Assembly: GCA_938002255.1 (NCBI GenBank)
Contig: CALLAL010000008.1
Coordinates: forward strand, 48,539 to 112,538
From: an uncultured bacterium
Lineage (GTDB): Bacteria; Desulfobacterota; BSN033; UBA1163
Reading direction: 5' to 3'
Length of the DNA: 64,000 bases
Shown here: piece after piece, positions 8,640 through 17,767 of the stretch
Position numbering within the stretch: position 1 is the stretch's first letter
Layout of the letters: every line of letters starts with the position of its first letter
Position numbers and translations under genes: made by a program
The notes under the pieces: model-generated
What the model was told of the DNA's origin: nothing
The model's database searches: none
The model's input: the letters and a program-made list of their open reading frames with translations, nothing else

Positions 8640-10060
8640 AGATTCTTCTTATCTCTGTGAATCGTGAACATATGCCAGCTCCGGTTTTCCCTCTGGGGCT
8701 GGCTTACATTGCGGGAGCCTTAAAAAAGGCAAACCATTCCGTTGAGGTCATCGATCTCTGCTTTTCTCGAGAGGGTTTGGCTGATCTCCAGGGCGTCCTG
8801 ATTCGATTCAAACCCGAGCTTATCGGTCTCTCCCTCAGAAATCTGGACAACCTGACCTATCCGGCTTCCCTCTCCTACCTGAAAGAAGTGGAAGAGGTGA
8901 TTGCGACCTGTCGGTCTTTTTCTTCGTCACGATTGGTAATTGGAGGATCAGGTTTTTCATTAGCTCCCCAGGAACTCCTTAAACATCTCAACGTCGATTT
9001 TGGAATTGTCGGAGAAGGGGAAGAAGTTTTATTAACCCTCATCGATTTTCTCGAAAAGAATCTCCCCCTTCCCCCCTCTCCTCATCTCCTCATCAGAGGG
9101 CATCCCGCCCCTCCCTGTATTGTGGGAGGGCAGGCTTCTTCAATCTCGACTCCTGATCGCTCTCTCTTTCAGACGGGGCGCTATCTCGAGGAGGGCGGGA
9201 TGTTGAACCTTCAGACCAAACGAGGCTGTCCGTTTTCCTGCATCTACTGTACCTATCCCCTCCTCGAAGGGAAGAAGATCAGAGTTCGAGAAGTGGACGA
9301 AGTGGTTGAAGAAATGGAGCATCTCATTCAAGAAGGGGAGACGGATTATATCTACTTTGTGGATGATATTTTCAATTATCCGGTCCCTTTTGCTGAAACA
9401 TTGTGTCGGAAAATGGTGGAGAGAAGGATTAAAGTTACCTGGAGCGCTTTTGTCAATCCTGGTTTTTTGTCGGAAAATCTTCTCCATTGGATGGTTGAAG
9501 CAGGCTGCAGAGGGATCGAGTTCGGGACGGACTCAGGTTCTCCGAAGATGCTTCACTATTACAGGAAATCTTTTACGAGAGAAGATGTGATTCGAGCTTC
9601 CCAACTCTGTTCAATCTGGAAGGTCAACCACTGCCATTACCTTCTCTTCGGAGGGCCTGGAGAAGATGATGAGACCATCGAGGAATCCTTCCAGTTGATG
9701 GATCAACTCGATCCGACGGCTGTGATTGCAATGCTCGGCATCCGGATCTATCCGGGCACAGAACTCGAGAAAATTTCCCTTTCTCAAGGCGTGATTCGGG
9801 AAGAAACAAATCTTATCTATCCCCATTTTTATATCTCTCCTTCCCTCCGTGGACGACTGGAGGAGGTCATCGGTGAAAAAGCTTTAAAAAGGAGGCAGTG
9901 GATTGTCCCAGGACTCGAGATCAATGTGACTCAAAACCTGATGGAGCAGATCCGAAAATTTAAAATTCGGGGTCCGCTCTGGGAGCTGGTAGGGAGGATG
10001 AAGCGCCCCAGGGTTTCACCCTTGGGACATTCCAAATCCTCTATACCCGATTCAAACTAA
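8636..10060 (+). CDS. B12-binding-domain radical SAM protein (4 of 4)
   Basis: A 474-residue class B radical SAM enzyme. ATG 8636 overlaps the preceding stop (ATGA), and the translated start MKILLISVNREHMPAPVFPL is that of a normal B12-binding domain. The cluster motif is C198-PFS-C202-IY-C205 in TKRGCPFSCIYC, and the barrel contains GPGEDDETIEESFQL. The frame extends further upstream to 8522 but only within the previous gene. With the other three it makes a set of four such enzymes in about 8.3 kb. It is followed by about 140 bases of low-information spacer before fabG. Confidence 0.85.
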   Translation: MKILLISVNREHMPAPVFPLGLAYIAGALKKANHSVEVIDLCFSREGLADLQGVLIRFKPELIGLSLRNLDNLTYPASLSYLKEVEEVIATCRSFSSSRLVIGGSGFSLAPQELLKHLNVDFGIVGEGEEVLLTLIDFLEKNLPLPPSPHLLIRGHPAPPCIVGGQASSISTPDRSLFQTGRYLEEGGMLNLQTKRGCPFSCIYCTYPLLEGKKIRVREVDEVVEEMEHLIQEGETDYIYFVDDIFNYPVPFAETLCRKMVERRIKVTWSAFVNPGFLSENLLHWMVEAGCRGIEFGTDSGSPKMLHYYRKSFTREDVIRASQLCSIWKVNHCHYLLFGGPGEDDETIEESFQLMDQLDPTAVIAMLGIRIYPGTELEKISLSQGVIREETNLIYPHFYISPSLRGRLEEVIGEKALKRRQWIVPGLEINVTQNLMEQIRKFKIRGPLWELVGRMKRPRVSPLGHSKSSIPDSN

Positions 10061-10201
10061 ATTTTACATATCCACATTCAAAATTTTAACTATTCGTTTT
10101 AACATGGACGTTTGAGGTTTATTTGTTATCTGGACATGGCGAATGGAAAAGAATGGACTCCTTGATTATTCCTGCAACATCAGAGATGAGGAGGATGGGT
10201 T

Positions 10202-10942
10202 ATGTTACTCAAAGATAAAGTGGCCATTGTGACGGGTGGAACCAAAGGGATCGGGAGGGCGATCTCTTTGGGTTTTGCAGAGGAAGGAGCAAGGGTCATT
10301 TCCATCTTCTCGAAAGATACTGAGGCGGCTGAAAATCTGATCCAAGAAGCCTCGTCCAAAAGACTCAATTTAGGGCTTTATAAAACGGATGTGACCCAGT
10401 TTGAACAGGTCAGAGAGATGGTGGAAGAAGTCTTCAACAAATATGGTCGGATTGACATTCTTGTGAATAACGTGGGTCTGATTCGGGATAATTTTCTTAT
10501 GCTCATGAGCGATGAGGACTGGGATTCCTTAGTGAAGGCCAATCTTACAAGCCTCTTCTATTGTTGCAAGGCGGTCATTCGAAAGATGATTCCGGAAAAG
10601 CGGGGGAAGATCATCAATATTTCGTCCGTAAGCGGAATCATTGGCACTGCTGGCCAGACCAACTACGCGGCCACCAAGGGAGGAGTGACCAGTTTTACTA
10701 AATCCCTCGCAAGGGAGTTAGGTCCCTTCAACATCCATGTCAATGCAGTGGCTCCGGGCTTGATTGAATCGGAAGTGGTTTCAAAAATGCCAAAAGAGAA
10801 AGTCGAGGCTATCGTCAAATCGTCCAGCCTTGGAAGGATCGGAAAACCGGAAGAAGTGGCCCATGCCGTCCTTTTTTTAGCCTCCGATCACTCAAATTAC
10901 ATCACCGGCCAAACCCTCATCGTGGATGGCGGGATTGTTTAA
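10202..10942 (+). CDS. fabG: 3-oxoacyl-ACP reductase
   Basis: A 246-residue short-chain dehydrogenase of the FabG type, reducing 3-ketoacyl-ACP with NADPH. Seen: the nucleotide-binding TGGTKGIG motif near residue 10, the NNVG motif, the active-site Tyr and Lys of YAATK (Y155, K159), a serine about 13 residues earlier, and the C-terminal YITGQTLIVDGG. A strong ribosome binding site GAGGAGG precedes the ATG. Its position between the radical SAM group and a FabF homologue suggests it serves the cluster's acyl chain synthesis. A separate housekeeping copy is not seen here, so it could also be the general enzyme. Confidence 0.9.
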   Translation: MLLKDKVAIVTGGTKGIGRAISLGFAEEGARVISIFSKDTEAAENLIQEASSKRLNLGLYKTDVTQFEQVREMVEEVFNKYGRIDILVNNVGLIRDNFLMLMSDEDWDSLVKANLTSLFYCCKAVIRKMIPEKRGKIINISSVSGIIGTAGQTNYAATKGGVTSFTKSLARELGPFNIHVNAVAPGLIESEVVSKMPKEKVEAIVKSSSLGRIGKPEEVAHAVLFLASDHSNYITGQTLIVDGGIV

Positions 10943-11251
10943 ATCGCTTTTAAAAGGGTGAGACCCAAACTGTCTGGAGCCCGCGAGTTGCCCGCTTATT
11001 ATTTTTTGAAGCCTCGAGCCCTGTTCATCCCCTTGCCGCTTACCTTCTCCGGGACATTGATACAGAGATGCAGATCATAGATTTTCCCATATCCCTGAAC
11101 CCTTCTTTTTTAAGGGGAGGATCTTTGTTGCTTTGCGACAATAAGGGTTCTTCGAAGGTCCCCAAAATATGAGAGTGTGTTATTTATCTTTTATCAATCC
11201 CTGGTTGCCTTGCGAGCCTGTGACGGAAAATGATATACATGAATCCATTCT
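10943..11251. other. 309-base gene-free stretch before the FabF homologue
   Basis: No open frame with a plausible protein and no RNA gene could be recognised. The only candidate signal is at its end: TTGCGA (11210-11215), an 18-base gap and TATACA (11234-11239). This would place transcription start almost at the ATG at 11252. No Shine-Dalgarno sequence is visible there, so a leaderless message is possible. The evidence is weak. Confidence 0.3.
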
Positions 11252-12460
11252 ATGAGATCGAAACGAATTGCGATTACGGGCATGGGGATTTTTTGTTCCG
11301 TAGGGAAAAATGTGAAGGAGTTTTATCAATCCCTGAAAGAAGGACGTTCGGGGATTGGCCCTATCAGCTTCATCGAAACCTCAAAATACCCTGCTAAGAT
11401 CGGGGCTGAGGTGAGGGATTACCATCCTGAAGCCTATTTTGAGAAACGAGCGTTGAAGAGGTTATCGAGAACGGATCAGATGGGACTTATTGCGGCAGAG
11501 CAGGCGGTGAAGGATTCTAAAATGGATTATTATGCCCCAGAGGAAGTGGGTGTCTGTTTAGGGGCAGGGGCAGGGGGAATGCTTGAGGCAGAAGTCTATC
11601 ACCGAGAGATTCTGCTGAAGGGGAAATCCAAACCCTCTCTCCTCCTTCCTTTTATTCCGAGTTTTACGACGAGCCGAATTGCAGAGCGGTTCGGTATTTT
11701 GGGACCCCAGTTAACGATTACCACTGCGTGCAGTTCATCGGCAACTTCCATCGGTTATGGAGCCGATCTCATTCGAAAGGGGAAGGTGAAAGCCGTTATC
11801 TGTGGGGGAAGCGATGCGATGAGTGAACTCACCTTTGGAGGATTCAATTCACTAAAGGCCATGGACCCTTTTCCCTGTAAGCCTTTTGATAAAAAAAGGG
11901 CGGGAATGTCTCTGGGCGAAGGAGCCGCGATCCTCATCCTGGAAGGTTATGACGAGGCGGTCCGTCGAGGAACAAGCATTTATGCTGAATTCTCAGGGTA
12001 TGGGATAGGCGGAGAGGCTCACCATATTACTGCACCTGAGCCCAATGGAGTGATTGAAGCCAGGGTGATGGAACAAGCTTTAAAAGAGGGAGGCCTCCAA
12101 ACATGTGAAGTTGATTATATCAATGCCCATGGGACAGGGACTCCGCTCAATGATAAAGTAGAGACCCTCGCGATCAAAAGAGTCTTCGGCGAAAGGGCCT
12201 ACAACATTCCTGTCAGTTCCATCAAGTCAATGGTGGGCCATTGCTTGGGGTCTGCAGGCGCCATTGAGGCAGTGGCATCGATTCTCTCGATCGTTTATAA
12301 TTTCGTCCCTTCCACCTTGAATCATCAAGAGGGCGATGGGGACTGTGATCTCGATTATGTGCCGAAGCGGTCACGGGAAATGGAAGTGACTGTGGTGCTT
12401 TCTAATTCCTTTGCCTTTGGTGGGAACTGCACCAGTTTAGTTTTTCGGAAATGTAGATAG
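11252..12460 (+). CDS. 3-oxoacyl-ACP synthase (FabF/KAS II-like)
   Basis: A 402-residue condensing enzyme. The full catalytic set is present: nucleophile C160 in TTACSSSA, H293 in NAHGTGTP, and the Lys and His of [11 protein letters not shown] (H330). It extends an acyl-ACP with malonyl-ACP by two carbons. ATG 11252 is the first possible start, since an in-frame stop lies four codons upstream, and no ribosome binding site is obvious. It ends 17 bases before icd. Cluster context suggests a specialised ketosynthase, although the sequence alone does not exclude general FabF. Confidence 0.88.
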   Translation: MRSKRIAITGMGIFCSVGKNVKEFYQSLKEGRSGIGPISFIETSKYPAKIGAEVRDYHPEAYFEKRALKRLSRTDQMGLIAAEQAVKDSKMDYYAPEEVGVCLGAGAGGMLEAEVYHREILLKGKSKPSLLLPFIPSFTTSRIAERFGILGPQLTITTACSSSATSIGYGADLIRKGKVKAVICGGSDAMSELTFGGFNSLKAMDPFPCKPFDKKRAGMSLGEGAAILILEGYDEAVRRGTSIYAEFSGYGIGGEAHHITAPEPNGVIEARVMEQALKEGGLQTCEVDYINAHGTGTPLNDKVETLAIKRVFGERAYNIPVSSIKSMVGHCLGSAGAIEAVASILSIVYNFVPSTLNHQEGDGDCDLDYVPKRSREMEVTVVLSNSFAFGGNCTSLVFRKCR

Positions 12461-12477
12461 CCAGGAGAGCAGAAGCT

Positions 12478-13686
12478 ATGGGTGGACAGAAGATTCAATA
12501 TACCTCTGAGGGTCATCTTGTGGTTCCTGATTTTCCAATCATCCCCTATATTGAAGGCGATGGAGTGGGCCCGGATATCTGGAAGGCATCCGTTCGGGTC
12601 TTTGATGCCGCTGTGGAGAAGTGTTATGGAGGAAAGAGAAAGATCTATTGGCTGGAGGTTTACGCCGGAGAGAAATCCTATCAATTAAAAGGGGAATGGG
12701 CTCCTGAAGAAACGATCGAAGCGATCCGGGAACATAAAATCGGCATCAAGGGTCCTTTGACCACTCCCGTAGGAGGAGAATTCAGGAGCATCAATGTGAT
12801 GCTCCGACAGAGACTCGATCTCTATTCCTGCATCCGGCCTGTCAAATATATTTCGGGAACTCCCAGTCCAATGAAACATCCTGAAAAAGTGGATATGGTG
12901 GTCTTTCGCGAAAACACCGAAGATGTTTACGCTGGGATCGAGTGCAAAGAGGGATCAAAAGAGGCCCTGCGTTTGAGAGAATTTCTCGAAAAGGAACTGG
13001 GGAGAGTGATCCGGGAAGATTCCGGGATTGGAATCAAACCCATCAGCCGGTTCGGAACCAAACGGCATGTTCGGAGAGCCATCCAATATGCCCTCTTCCA
13101 TGGCCGCAGGAGCGTGACTCTGGTTCATAAGGGCAATATCATGAAGTTTACAGAGGCAGCCTTCCGCGACTGGGGGTATGAAGTGGCAAAAGAAGAATTT
13201 GAGGACCGGATTATTTTAGAAAGTGAGTTAGGGAGCAAGAATATCCCCAAAGGGAAGATCGTCATCAAAGATCGGATTGCCGATGCCATGTTTCAACAGA
13301 TCCTCTTAAGACCTGAAGACTATGATGTGCTCGCCATGCCTAACCTCAACGGAGACTATATGTCAGACGCGCTGGCCGCACAGGTGGGAGGTCTGGGCAT
13401 GGCGCCTGGAGCTAACATTGGAGATCGGGCTGCTGTATTTGAAGCAACTCATGGAAGCGCGCCGAAATACGCACATCAAGATGTTATCAATCCTTCTTCC
13501 CTCATTCTTTCTGGAGCCATGATGTTCGATTATTTGGGATGGAAGGAAGCAGAGGAGGCAATCACAAAAGCCCTCGAAAAGACCATCTCTCAGAAGATTG
13601 TTACCTATGATCTGGCCCGTCAGATGAAAAAGGCCAAAAAGGTAAAGTGCTCTGAATTCGCTACGGTCCTTATCGAAAACCTTTGA
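12478..13686 (+). CDS. icd: NADP-type isocitrate dehydrogenase
   Basis: A 402-residue decarboxylating isocitrate dehydrogenase. The isocitrate-binding segment [15 protein letters not shown] corresponds to the regulatory Ser region of the E. coli enzyme. The metal and nucleotide segments [27 protein letters not shown] and [10 protein letters not shown] are all present, which separates it from 3-isopropylmalate dehydrogenase. GGAG lies ahead of the ATG. It is directly followed, after about 80 bases, by the genes for 2-oxoglutarate:ferredoxin oxidoreductase, so the two enzymes would convert isocitrate to succinyl-CoA, or the reverse in a reductive cycle. Confidence 0.93.
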   Translation: MGGQKIQYTSEGHLVVPDFPIIPYIEGDGVGPDIWKASVRVFDAAVEKCYGGKRKIYWLEVYAGEKSYQLKGEWAPEETIEAIREHKIGIKGPLTTPVGGEFRSINVMLRQRLDLYSCIRPVKYISGTPSPMKHPEKVDMVVFRENTEDVYAGIECKEGSKEALRLREFLEKELGRVIREDSGIGIKPISRFGTKRHVRRAIQYALFHGRRSVTLVHKGNIMKFTEAAFRDWGYEVAKEEFEDRIILESELGSKNIPKGKIVIKDRIADAMFQQILLRPEDYDVLAMPNLNGDYMSDALAAQVGGLGMAPGANIGDRAAVFEATHGSAPKYAHQDVINPSSLILSGAMMFDYLGWKEAEEAITKALEKTISQKIVTYDLARQMKKAKKVKCSEFATVLIENL

Positions 13687-13769
13687 CAACCCTTTTGATT
13701 TGAGTTTAAATATGTTACGGAAAGGAATTGTGAATAGGGTTATTGTTTGCTCCTATTGAAGAGGAAGGC

Positions 13770-14081
13770 ATGGCAGAGTCTAAGAAACCCAAAGAACCTC
13801 CAAGGATTGATATTTTCAAAGCCTGGTGTAAGGCATGCGGGATTTGTGTGGCTTTCTGTCCGACAGGGGTGTTGGCAAAGGACGAAGCAGGTTATCCCTA
13901 TGTGAAGGATATCGAAAAATGTATCAACTGCGGTTGGTGTGAAATCCGGTGTCCGGATTTTGCTATCACCGTTGAGACCAAAACCAAGGAAAAGAAAAAA
14001 GTTGAGGTGACCGTTGAAGAGGCAGAACCCAAAGGGGAAGAAGAGGTCTCCCCTGAGAGAATTGTTGCTCCAGGGCAATGA
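13770..14081 (+). CDS. korD: 2-oxoglutarate:ferredoxin oxidoreductase, ferredoxin (delta) subunit
   Basis: A small 2x[4Fe-4S] ferredoxin-type subunit. Two cluster motifs are visible, CKACGICVAFCP and CINCGWCEIRCP. The ATG at 13770 after GAGGAAGG is preferred over an upstream TTG in the same frame. The C-terminus is highly charged (repeated Lys and Glu). Its 3' end overlaps the open frame of korA. The order D-A-B-C is the common one for four-subunit Kor, in which this subunit passes electrons from the TPP enzyme to free ferredoxin. Confidence 0.9.
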   Translation: MAESKKPKEPPRIDIFKAWCKACGICVAFCPTGVLAKDEAGYPYVKDIEKCINCGWCEIRCPDFAITVETKTKEKKKVEVTVEEAEPKGEEEVSPERIVAPGQ

Positions 14082-15180
14082 GGCGATTGCTGAAGGGGCC
14101 CTTCGAGCGGGTTGTCGTTTTTTTGCAGGATATCCTATTACCCCCGCAACAGAAATCTCTGAAGTTTTATCGGTCCGGCTTCCCATCGTGGGGGGCACCT
14201 TCATCCAGATGGAGGACGAGATTGCCAGCCTTGGTGCGGTGATTGGTGCTTCCCTCGCCGGCGTAAAATCGATGACCGCTACAAGCGGCCCGGGATTTTC
14301 TCTGATGCAAGAGAATTTGGGGTTGGCGATTATTGCTGAAATCCCCTGCGTCATTGTCAACGTCATGCGCGGAGGTCCCAGCACCGGACTTCCGACATTT
14401 CCGGCTCAAGGGGATGTGATGCAGGCGCGGTGGGGAACCCATGGCGATCATCCCATCATTGTGCTTTCAGCGTCTACCGTCCGCGAATGTTATGATATGA
14501 CGATCCGTGCCTTCAATCTCTCAGAGAAATTTCGGATTCCGGTCATCCTGCTTATTGATGAAGTCGTAGGCCATATGCGGGAGAAGATGGTGGTGGATGA
14601 AGAAGAAGCAATAGAAATCTTTAACCGGGTTAAACCCACCATGCCTCCAGAATGGTATATCCCATACGAAGACACCCCCAGTGGCATTCCCCCCATGGCC
14701 AATTTTGGAGAAGGCTATCGCTATCATGTGACCGGACTCACCCATGATGTCCGGGGCTTTCCCACCTCGAGACCGGATGAAATCGGTCCCTTCATTTCGA
14801 GACTCCATCGGAAAATCAGTTCCCATTTCTCTGAGATTCAAACTGCAGAATTTTTCCAGACCGATGATGCCGAAATTACCCTCATCGCCTACGGATGTGT
14901 TGCCCGTTCTGCGAAACGAGCAGCCATTGAGGCCCGAGAGAAAGGCATCAAAGTTGGGCTTCTCAAATTGAACACCCTCTGGCCCTTTATGAGGTCAGCC
15001 GTTGAGAGAGTGCTTCAAACCTCAAAGGTCCTGATTGTGCCTGAGATGAATATGGGGCAAATCTCGCGGGAGGTGAAGCGGGTGAACCGTGGGGTGTCAC
15101 GGGTGTTTACCCTGAATAAGGTGGATGGAACGATCATTACCCCGATGGAAATATTGTGCCGGATCCAGGAGGTCACCTGA
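14014..15180 (+). CDS. korA: 2-oxoglutarate:ferredoxin oxidoreductase, alpha subunit
   Basis: The alpha subunit of a 2-oxoacid:ferredoxin oxidoreductase. The conserved start of the domain, QGNEAIAEGALRAGCRFFAG followed by YPITPATEI, is present, as is MEDEIASLGAVIGASLAG. The start codon is not certain. The frame opens at TTG 14014 inside korD, while TTG 14062 or 14065, close to QGNEA, would give the usual family length. No ATG is available in this interval. The stop overlaps the korB start. The enzyme oxidises 2-oxoglutarate to succinyl-CoA with reduction of ferredoxin, or runs in reverse for CO2 fixation. Confidence 0.9.
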   Translation: MKRQNPKGKKRSPLRELLLQGNEAIAEGALRAGCRFFAGYPITPATEISEVLSVRLPIVGGTFIQMEDEIASLGAVIGASLAGVKSMTATSGPGFSLMQENLGLAIIAEIPCVIVNVMRGGPSTGLPTFPAQGDVMQARWGTHGDHPIIVLSASTVRECYDMTIRAFNLSEKFRIPVILLIDEVVGHMREKMVVDEEEAIEIFNRVKPTMPPEWYIPYEDTPSGIPPMANFGEGYRYHVTGLTHDVRGFPTSRPDEIGPFISRLHRKISSHFSEIQTAEFFQTDDAEITLIAYGCVARSAKRAAIEAREKGIKVGLLKLNTLWPFMRSAVERVLQTSKVLIVPEMNMGQISREVKRVNRGVSRVFTLNKVDGTIITPMEILCRIQEVT

Positions 15181-16016
15181 TGGCGGAGATCACAAAATTA
15201 ATCCACAAGTACCTGCGGCACGATAAAAAGTTCCCTCACGTCTGGTGCCCGGGATGCGGAATCGGCATCATGTTAGGGGCTCTCATTCGAGCGATTGATA
15301 AGATTGGATATGAAAAGGACGAGATTGTCTTGGTCTCGGGGATTGGATGTTCAGGAAGGCTTCCGGTTTATGTGGATTTTAATACCCTTCACACCACCCA
15401 TGGTCGCGCCCTGACCTTTGCCACCGGAATCAAACTGGCCAAACCGAATCTAAAAGTCATCGTCATCATGGGAGATGGGGATGCTGTAGCCATTGGAGGC
15501 AACCATTTCATTCATGCGGCCAGAAGAAATATCGATCTTTCCACCATCATCCTGAACAATAACATCTACGGAATGACGGGAGGGCAGAGTTCCCCTACCA
15601 CGCCTTATGGAATGAGATCGACGACTACCGTCTATTCCAATATTGAACAGTCCTTTAACATCTCTGAATTGGCGGTCACTGCAGGGGCGGCCTTTGTCGG
15701 ACGTGGAACGGTCTATCATGCAAGACTTCTCGATAGCCTGATGGAAAAGGCCTTCTTGAAGCAGGGGTTTTCTGTGGTGGAGGTCATTGCTCACTGCCAT
15801 ACCCAGTATGGAAGGCAGAACCGACTGGGAACCGCTGTGGAAATGATGGAGCTACAGAGGGATCGTTCCATCCCCGTAGAAAAAGCTGCCAAGATGAAAC
15901 CGGAAGAATTGAAGGATAAGATCGTCATCGGCGTGCTGGTAGATAAGGAATTGCCCGTTTATCAAAATGAATATGAGAAGATCCGGGAAAGGGCGAGAGA
16001 AGCCGCGGGGAAATAA
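15180..16016 (+). CDS. korB: 2-oxoglutarate:ferredoxin oxidoreductase, beta subunit
   Basis: The thiamine-pyrophosphate-binding subunit of 278 residues. CPGCGIG near the start supplies cluster-ligand type cysteines. The TPP motif GDGDAVAIGGNHFIHAAR and the downstream NNNIYGMTGGQ are intact. ATG 15180 overlaps the korA stop and is preceded by AGGAGGT, so coupling is likely; an earlier in-frame codon at 15156 is less probable. It works as a dimer with KorA, plus KorD and KorC. Confidence 0.92.
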   Translation: MAEITKLIHKYLRHDKKFPHVWCPGCGIGIMLGALIRAIDKIGYEKDEIVLVSGIGCSGRLPVYVDFNTLHTTHGRALTFATGIKLAKPNLKVIVIMGDGDAVAIGGNHFIHAARRNIDLSTIILNNNIYGMTGGQSSPTTPYGMRSTTTVYSNIEQSFNISELAVTAGAAFVGRGTVYHARLLDSLMEKAFLKQGFSVVEVIAHCHTQYGRQNRLGTAVEMMELQRDRSIPVEKAAKMKPEELKDKIVIGVLVDKELPVYQNEYEKIRERAREAAGK

Positions 16017-16018
16017 AG

Positions 16019-16080
16019 AGAACGATGAACCGTAAAGATAAACATGCATGATCCATCCTTTAAGGTTTATCGTTTGTAGG
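16019..16080. repeat. spacer with inverted AACGATRAAC words
   Basis: Between korB and korC the spacer contains AACGATGAACC near its left end and GGTTTATCGTTT near its right end, forming an imperfect inverted repeat. Wording of the same kind occurs in spacers at 31964-32015 and 58301-58354. Confidence 0.4.
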
Positions 16081-16087
16081 AGTTCAG

Positions 16088-16690
16088 ATGGCGAATCGAT
16101 ACGAAATACGCCTGGGAGGTTCTGGAGGCCAAGGAATCATCCTGATGGGGATCATCCTGGCGGAAGCGATTGGGATTTATCAGCACAAATTCGTTGCCCA
16201 AACCCAGAGCTATGGCCCAGAGGCAAGAGGAGGATCAAGTAAATCGGAAGTGATCGTCAGCGAAGAAGAAATTGATTATCCCAAAGCGATGAAGCCAGAC
16301 CTCCTTCTTGTCATGAACCAGAAGTCGTGTGACGATTTTTATCCTGACCTTAAACCGGATGGTCTTCTGATTGTGGATTCAACCTTTGTGACACAGGTTC
16401 CCAGCCCGAAAGCCTTTCAGATTCCTTTTACGAGGATTGCAAGGGAGAAGTTTAAACGGGAGATGGTAGCCAATATTGTTGCCCTCGGTGCCCTCTCCCA
16501 ACTTGCTCCGGTCGTTTCAGCCAAAGCCATCGAATCTGCTGTTCTGGCCAGGGTTCCCAAGGGGACTGAGAAATTAAACCGAGATGCATTAAAAGCTGGG
16601 ATCGCCGCAGCCAAACGGGCCAAGAGGGAATGGTCTCAAACCGAACGACTTCCCGAAATTCCCAAAGAGGATCTCTTAGATTCATACTGA
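16088..16690 (+). CDS. korC: 2-oxoglutarate:ferredoxin oxidoreductase, gamma subunit
   Basis: A 200-residue gamma subunit of the pyruvate/2-oxoglutarate oxidoreductase catalytic family (POR gamma domain). Seen: the start IRLGGSGGQGIILMGIILAE and the conserved QTQSYGPEARGGSSKSEVI. It completes the korDABC set. It begins 71 bases after korB, the gap holding a spacer repeat. A GGAGTTCAG sequence precedes the ATG. Confidence 0.92.
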   Translation: MANRYEIRLGGSGGQGIILMGIILAEAIGIYQHKFVAQTQSYGPEARGGSSKSEVIVSEEEIDYPKAMKPDLLLVMNQKSCDDFYPDLKPDGLLIVDSTFVTQVPSPKAFQIPFTRIAREKFKREMVANIVALGALSQLAPVVSAKAIESAVLARVPKGTEKLNRDALKAGIAAAKRAKREWSQTERLPEIPKEDLLDSY

Positions 16691-16703
16691 CAGAAGAACG
16701 CTA

Positions 16704-16739
16704 ATCCCTTAGCGCGAGGCGCATAGCGACAAGAGGGAT
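16704..16739 (+). promoter_or_regulatory. possible start-site hairpin
   Basis: ATCCCT (16704-16709) can pair with AGGGAT (16734-16739), and an inner GCGC-GAG-GCGC hairpin is available. The outer stem would cover the Shine-Dalgarno-like AGAGGG and the first bases of the acyltransferase start codon. It may be translational control or simply a spacer repeat. Confidence 0.3.
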
Positions 16740-17355
16740 GGAACGAAACCCCTTCGTCTATCTTCTTACCAAAAAGGTTGCCCAACTGGTATTTTCTCTT
16801 TTTTATAAAATTGAGACACAGATCCAGGAAACCTTTCCCCAACACGGTCCCATGATTATCCTTCCCAAGCATCAGTCCTGGACAGATATTCCTCTGGTAG
16901 GCCTGGCTTTCTCTTCTCCTCTCTATTTTGTAGCGAAGAAGGAACTTTTTCGATATCCTTTGCTTCGCCATTATTTCAGACTTGGAGGGGCCATTCCCGT
17001 GGACCGGGAGCGATCCATCCGGACGTTGGGTTCGTTCAAGAAGCTCCTTGGACTGTTGAAAACGAATGAAAGGATTGTCATCTTCCCAGAAGGAACCTAT
17101 TTCCGGAATATCGTAGGGATAGGAAAGAGCAGACTTTTACAAATGATCTTGAAATTCCAGGAAGAATTCAATATAAGGATTCCATTTGTTCCTGTTGGAA
17201 TCCACTATGGTGAAAGAAAAGGATGGCGAAGACGGGTCCAAATTTGCATCGGCTCTCCCCTTTTTGCTGAAAAAGAGTCGGACGCTGCCTCCCTTACCGA
17301 ACGGGCCATGGAGGAGATCAGTCGTTTATGTCGTTTACCACGCAGCCATCAATGA
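16738..17355 (+). CDS. PlsC-like 1-acyl-glycerol-3-phosphate acyltransferase
   Basis: A 205-residue membrane-associated acyltransferase. The catalytic HX4D motif is HQSWTD in PKHQSWTDIPLVG, and the glycerol-phosphate-binding motif is FPEGTYF. It would acylate lysophosphatidic acid or a similar lysophospholipid. The ATG lies at the edge of a potential hairpin that includes the ribosome binding site. It follows the kor genes by 47 bases but need not belong to that operon functionally. It may serve general phospholipid synthesis or the upstream lipid cluster. Confidence 0.82.
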   Translation: MERNPFVYLLTKKVAQLVFSLFYKIETQIQETFPQHGPMIILPKHQSWTDIPLVGLAFSSPLYFVAKKELFRYPLLRHYFRLGGAIPVDRERSIRTLGSFKKLLGLLKTNERIVIFPEGTYFRNIVGIGKSRLLQMILKFQEEFNIRIPFVPVGIHYGERKGWRRRVQICIGSPLFAEKESDAASLTERAMEEISRLCRLPRSHQ

Positions 17356-17437
17356 ATTGGGAATTGCGAAATGGGGATTGAGGGTTTGAATCTCAGGTCT
17401 ACATTTTCAATTCCCCACTCCACAATCCGAGATTAAA
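17354..17437. repeat. spacer repeat, NPQ-type copy c, inverted arms
   Basis: The right arm reads CCACAATCCGAGATTAAA (17420-17437). The left part (about 17354-17385) carries near-complementary words such as GGAATTGCGAAATGGGGATT, so the spacer could fold on itself. It shares CCACAATCCG with copy b and AATCCGAGATT with copy a. Confidence 0.55.
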
Positions 17438-17450
17438 AGAAGGAGGACGT

Positions 17451-17660
17451 ATGCCGAGACGGGAAAGAGATCGCGAGTTAGCAAGAAGACGGAAACGGAA
17501 AAAGGAGAGAAGGAAACTCCGGGCCAAAGGACTTCTTCCTCCTACCATGCCTCAGGCCATGCCTCAGGAGAAGGTCAAAGAAGAAGCCAAGAAATTTGAG
17601 AAAGCCGCCGTCCCCAAAGAACCTCCAAAGGCTTCAGGCGAATCCCCTGCAGGATCCTAG
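17451..17660 (+). CDS. small Arg/Lys-rich hypothetical protein
   Basis: A 69-residue protein with a very strong ribosome binding site, AAGGAGG. The first 27 residues are mostly Arg, Lys and Glu (MPRRERDRELARRRKRKKER), predicting a basic helix that could bind RNA, DNA or phospholipid. The remainder is Pro- and Glu-rich and looks disordered. Small proteins with this kind of basic N-terminus are known from anaerobic proteobacteria, but no function is assigned here. The good start signal argues that it is really translated. Confidence 0.55.
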   Translation: MPRRERDRELARRRKRKKERRKLRAKGLLPPTMPQAMPQEKVKEEAKKFEKAAVPKEPPKASGESPAGS

Positions 17661-17767
17661 GGCAAAGTCATTTGCAACGTTTCGTAATCGTTTCGTCATA
17701 TCGTCAAAGGGTCTGTTTTTTACCTGAAGAAGAGACGATGCGACGATTGAAGGATCCGATGGTTTGT

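Noticed and set aside
12478..13686. 3-isopropylmalate or homoisocitrate dehydrogenase instead of isocitrate dehydrogenase
   Set aside because: The length and the RSINVMLRQ segment fit isocitrate dehydrogenase, as does the adjacent Kor operon.
13740..14384. Minus-strand open frame of 214 codons across korD/korA
   Set aside because: Antisense to conserved Kor subunits and without family features; a shadow frame.
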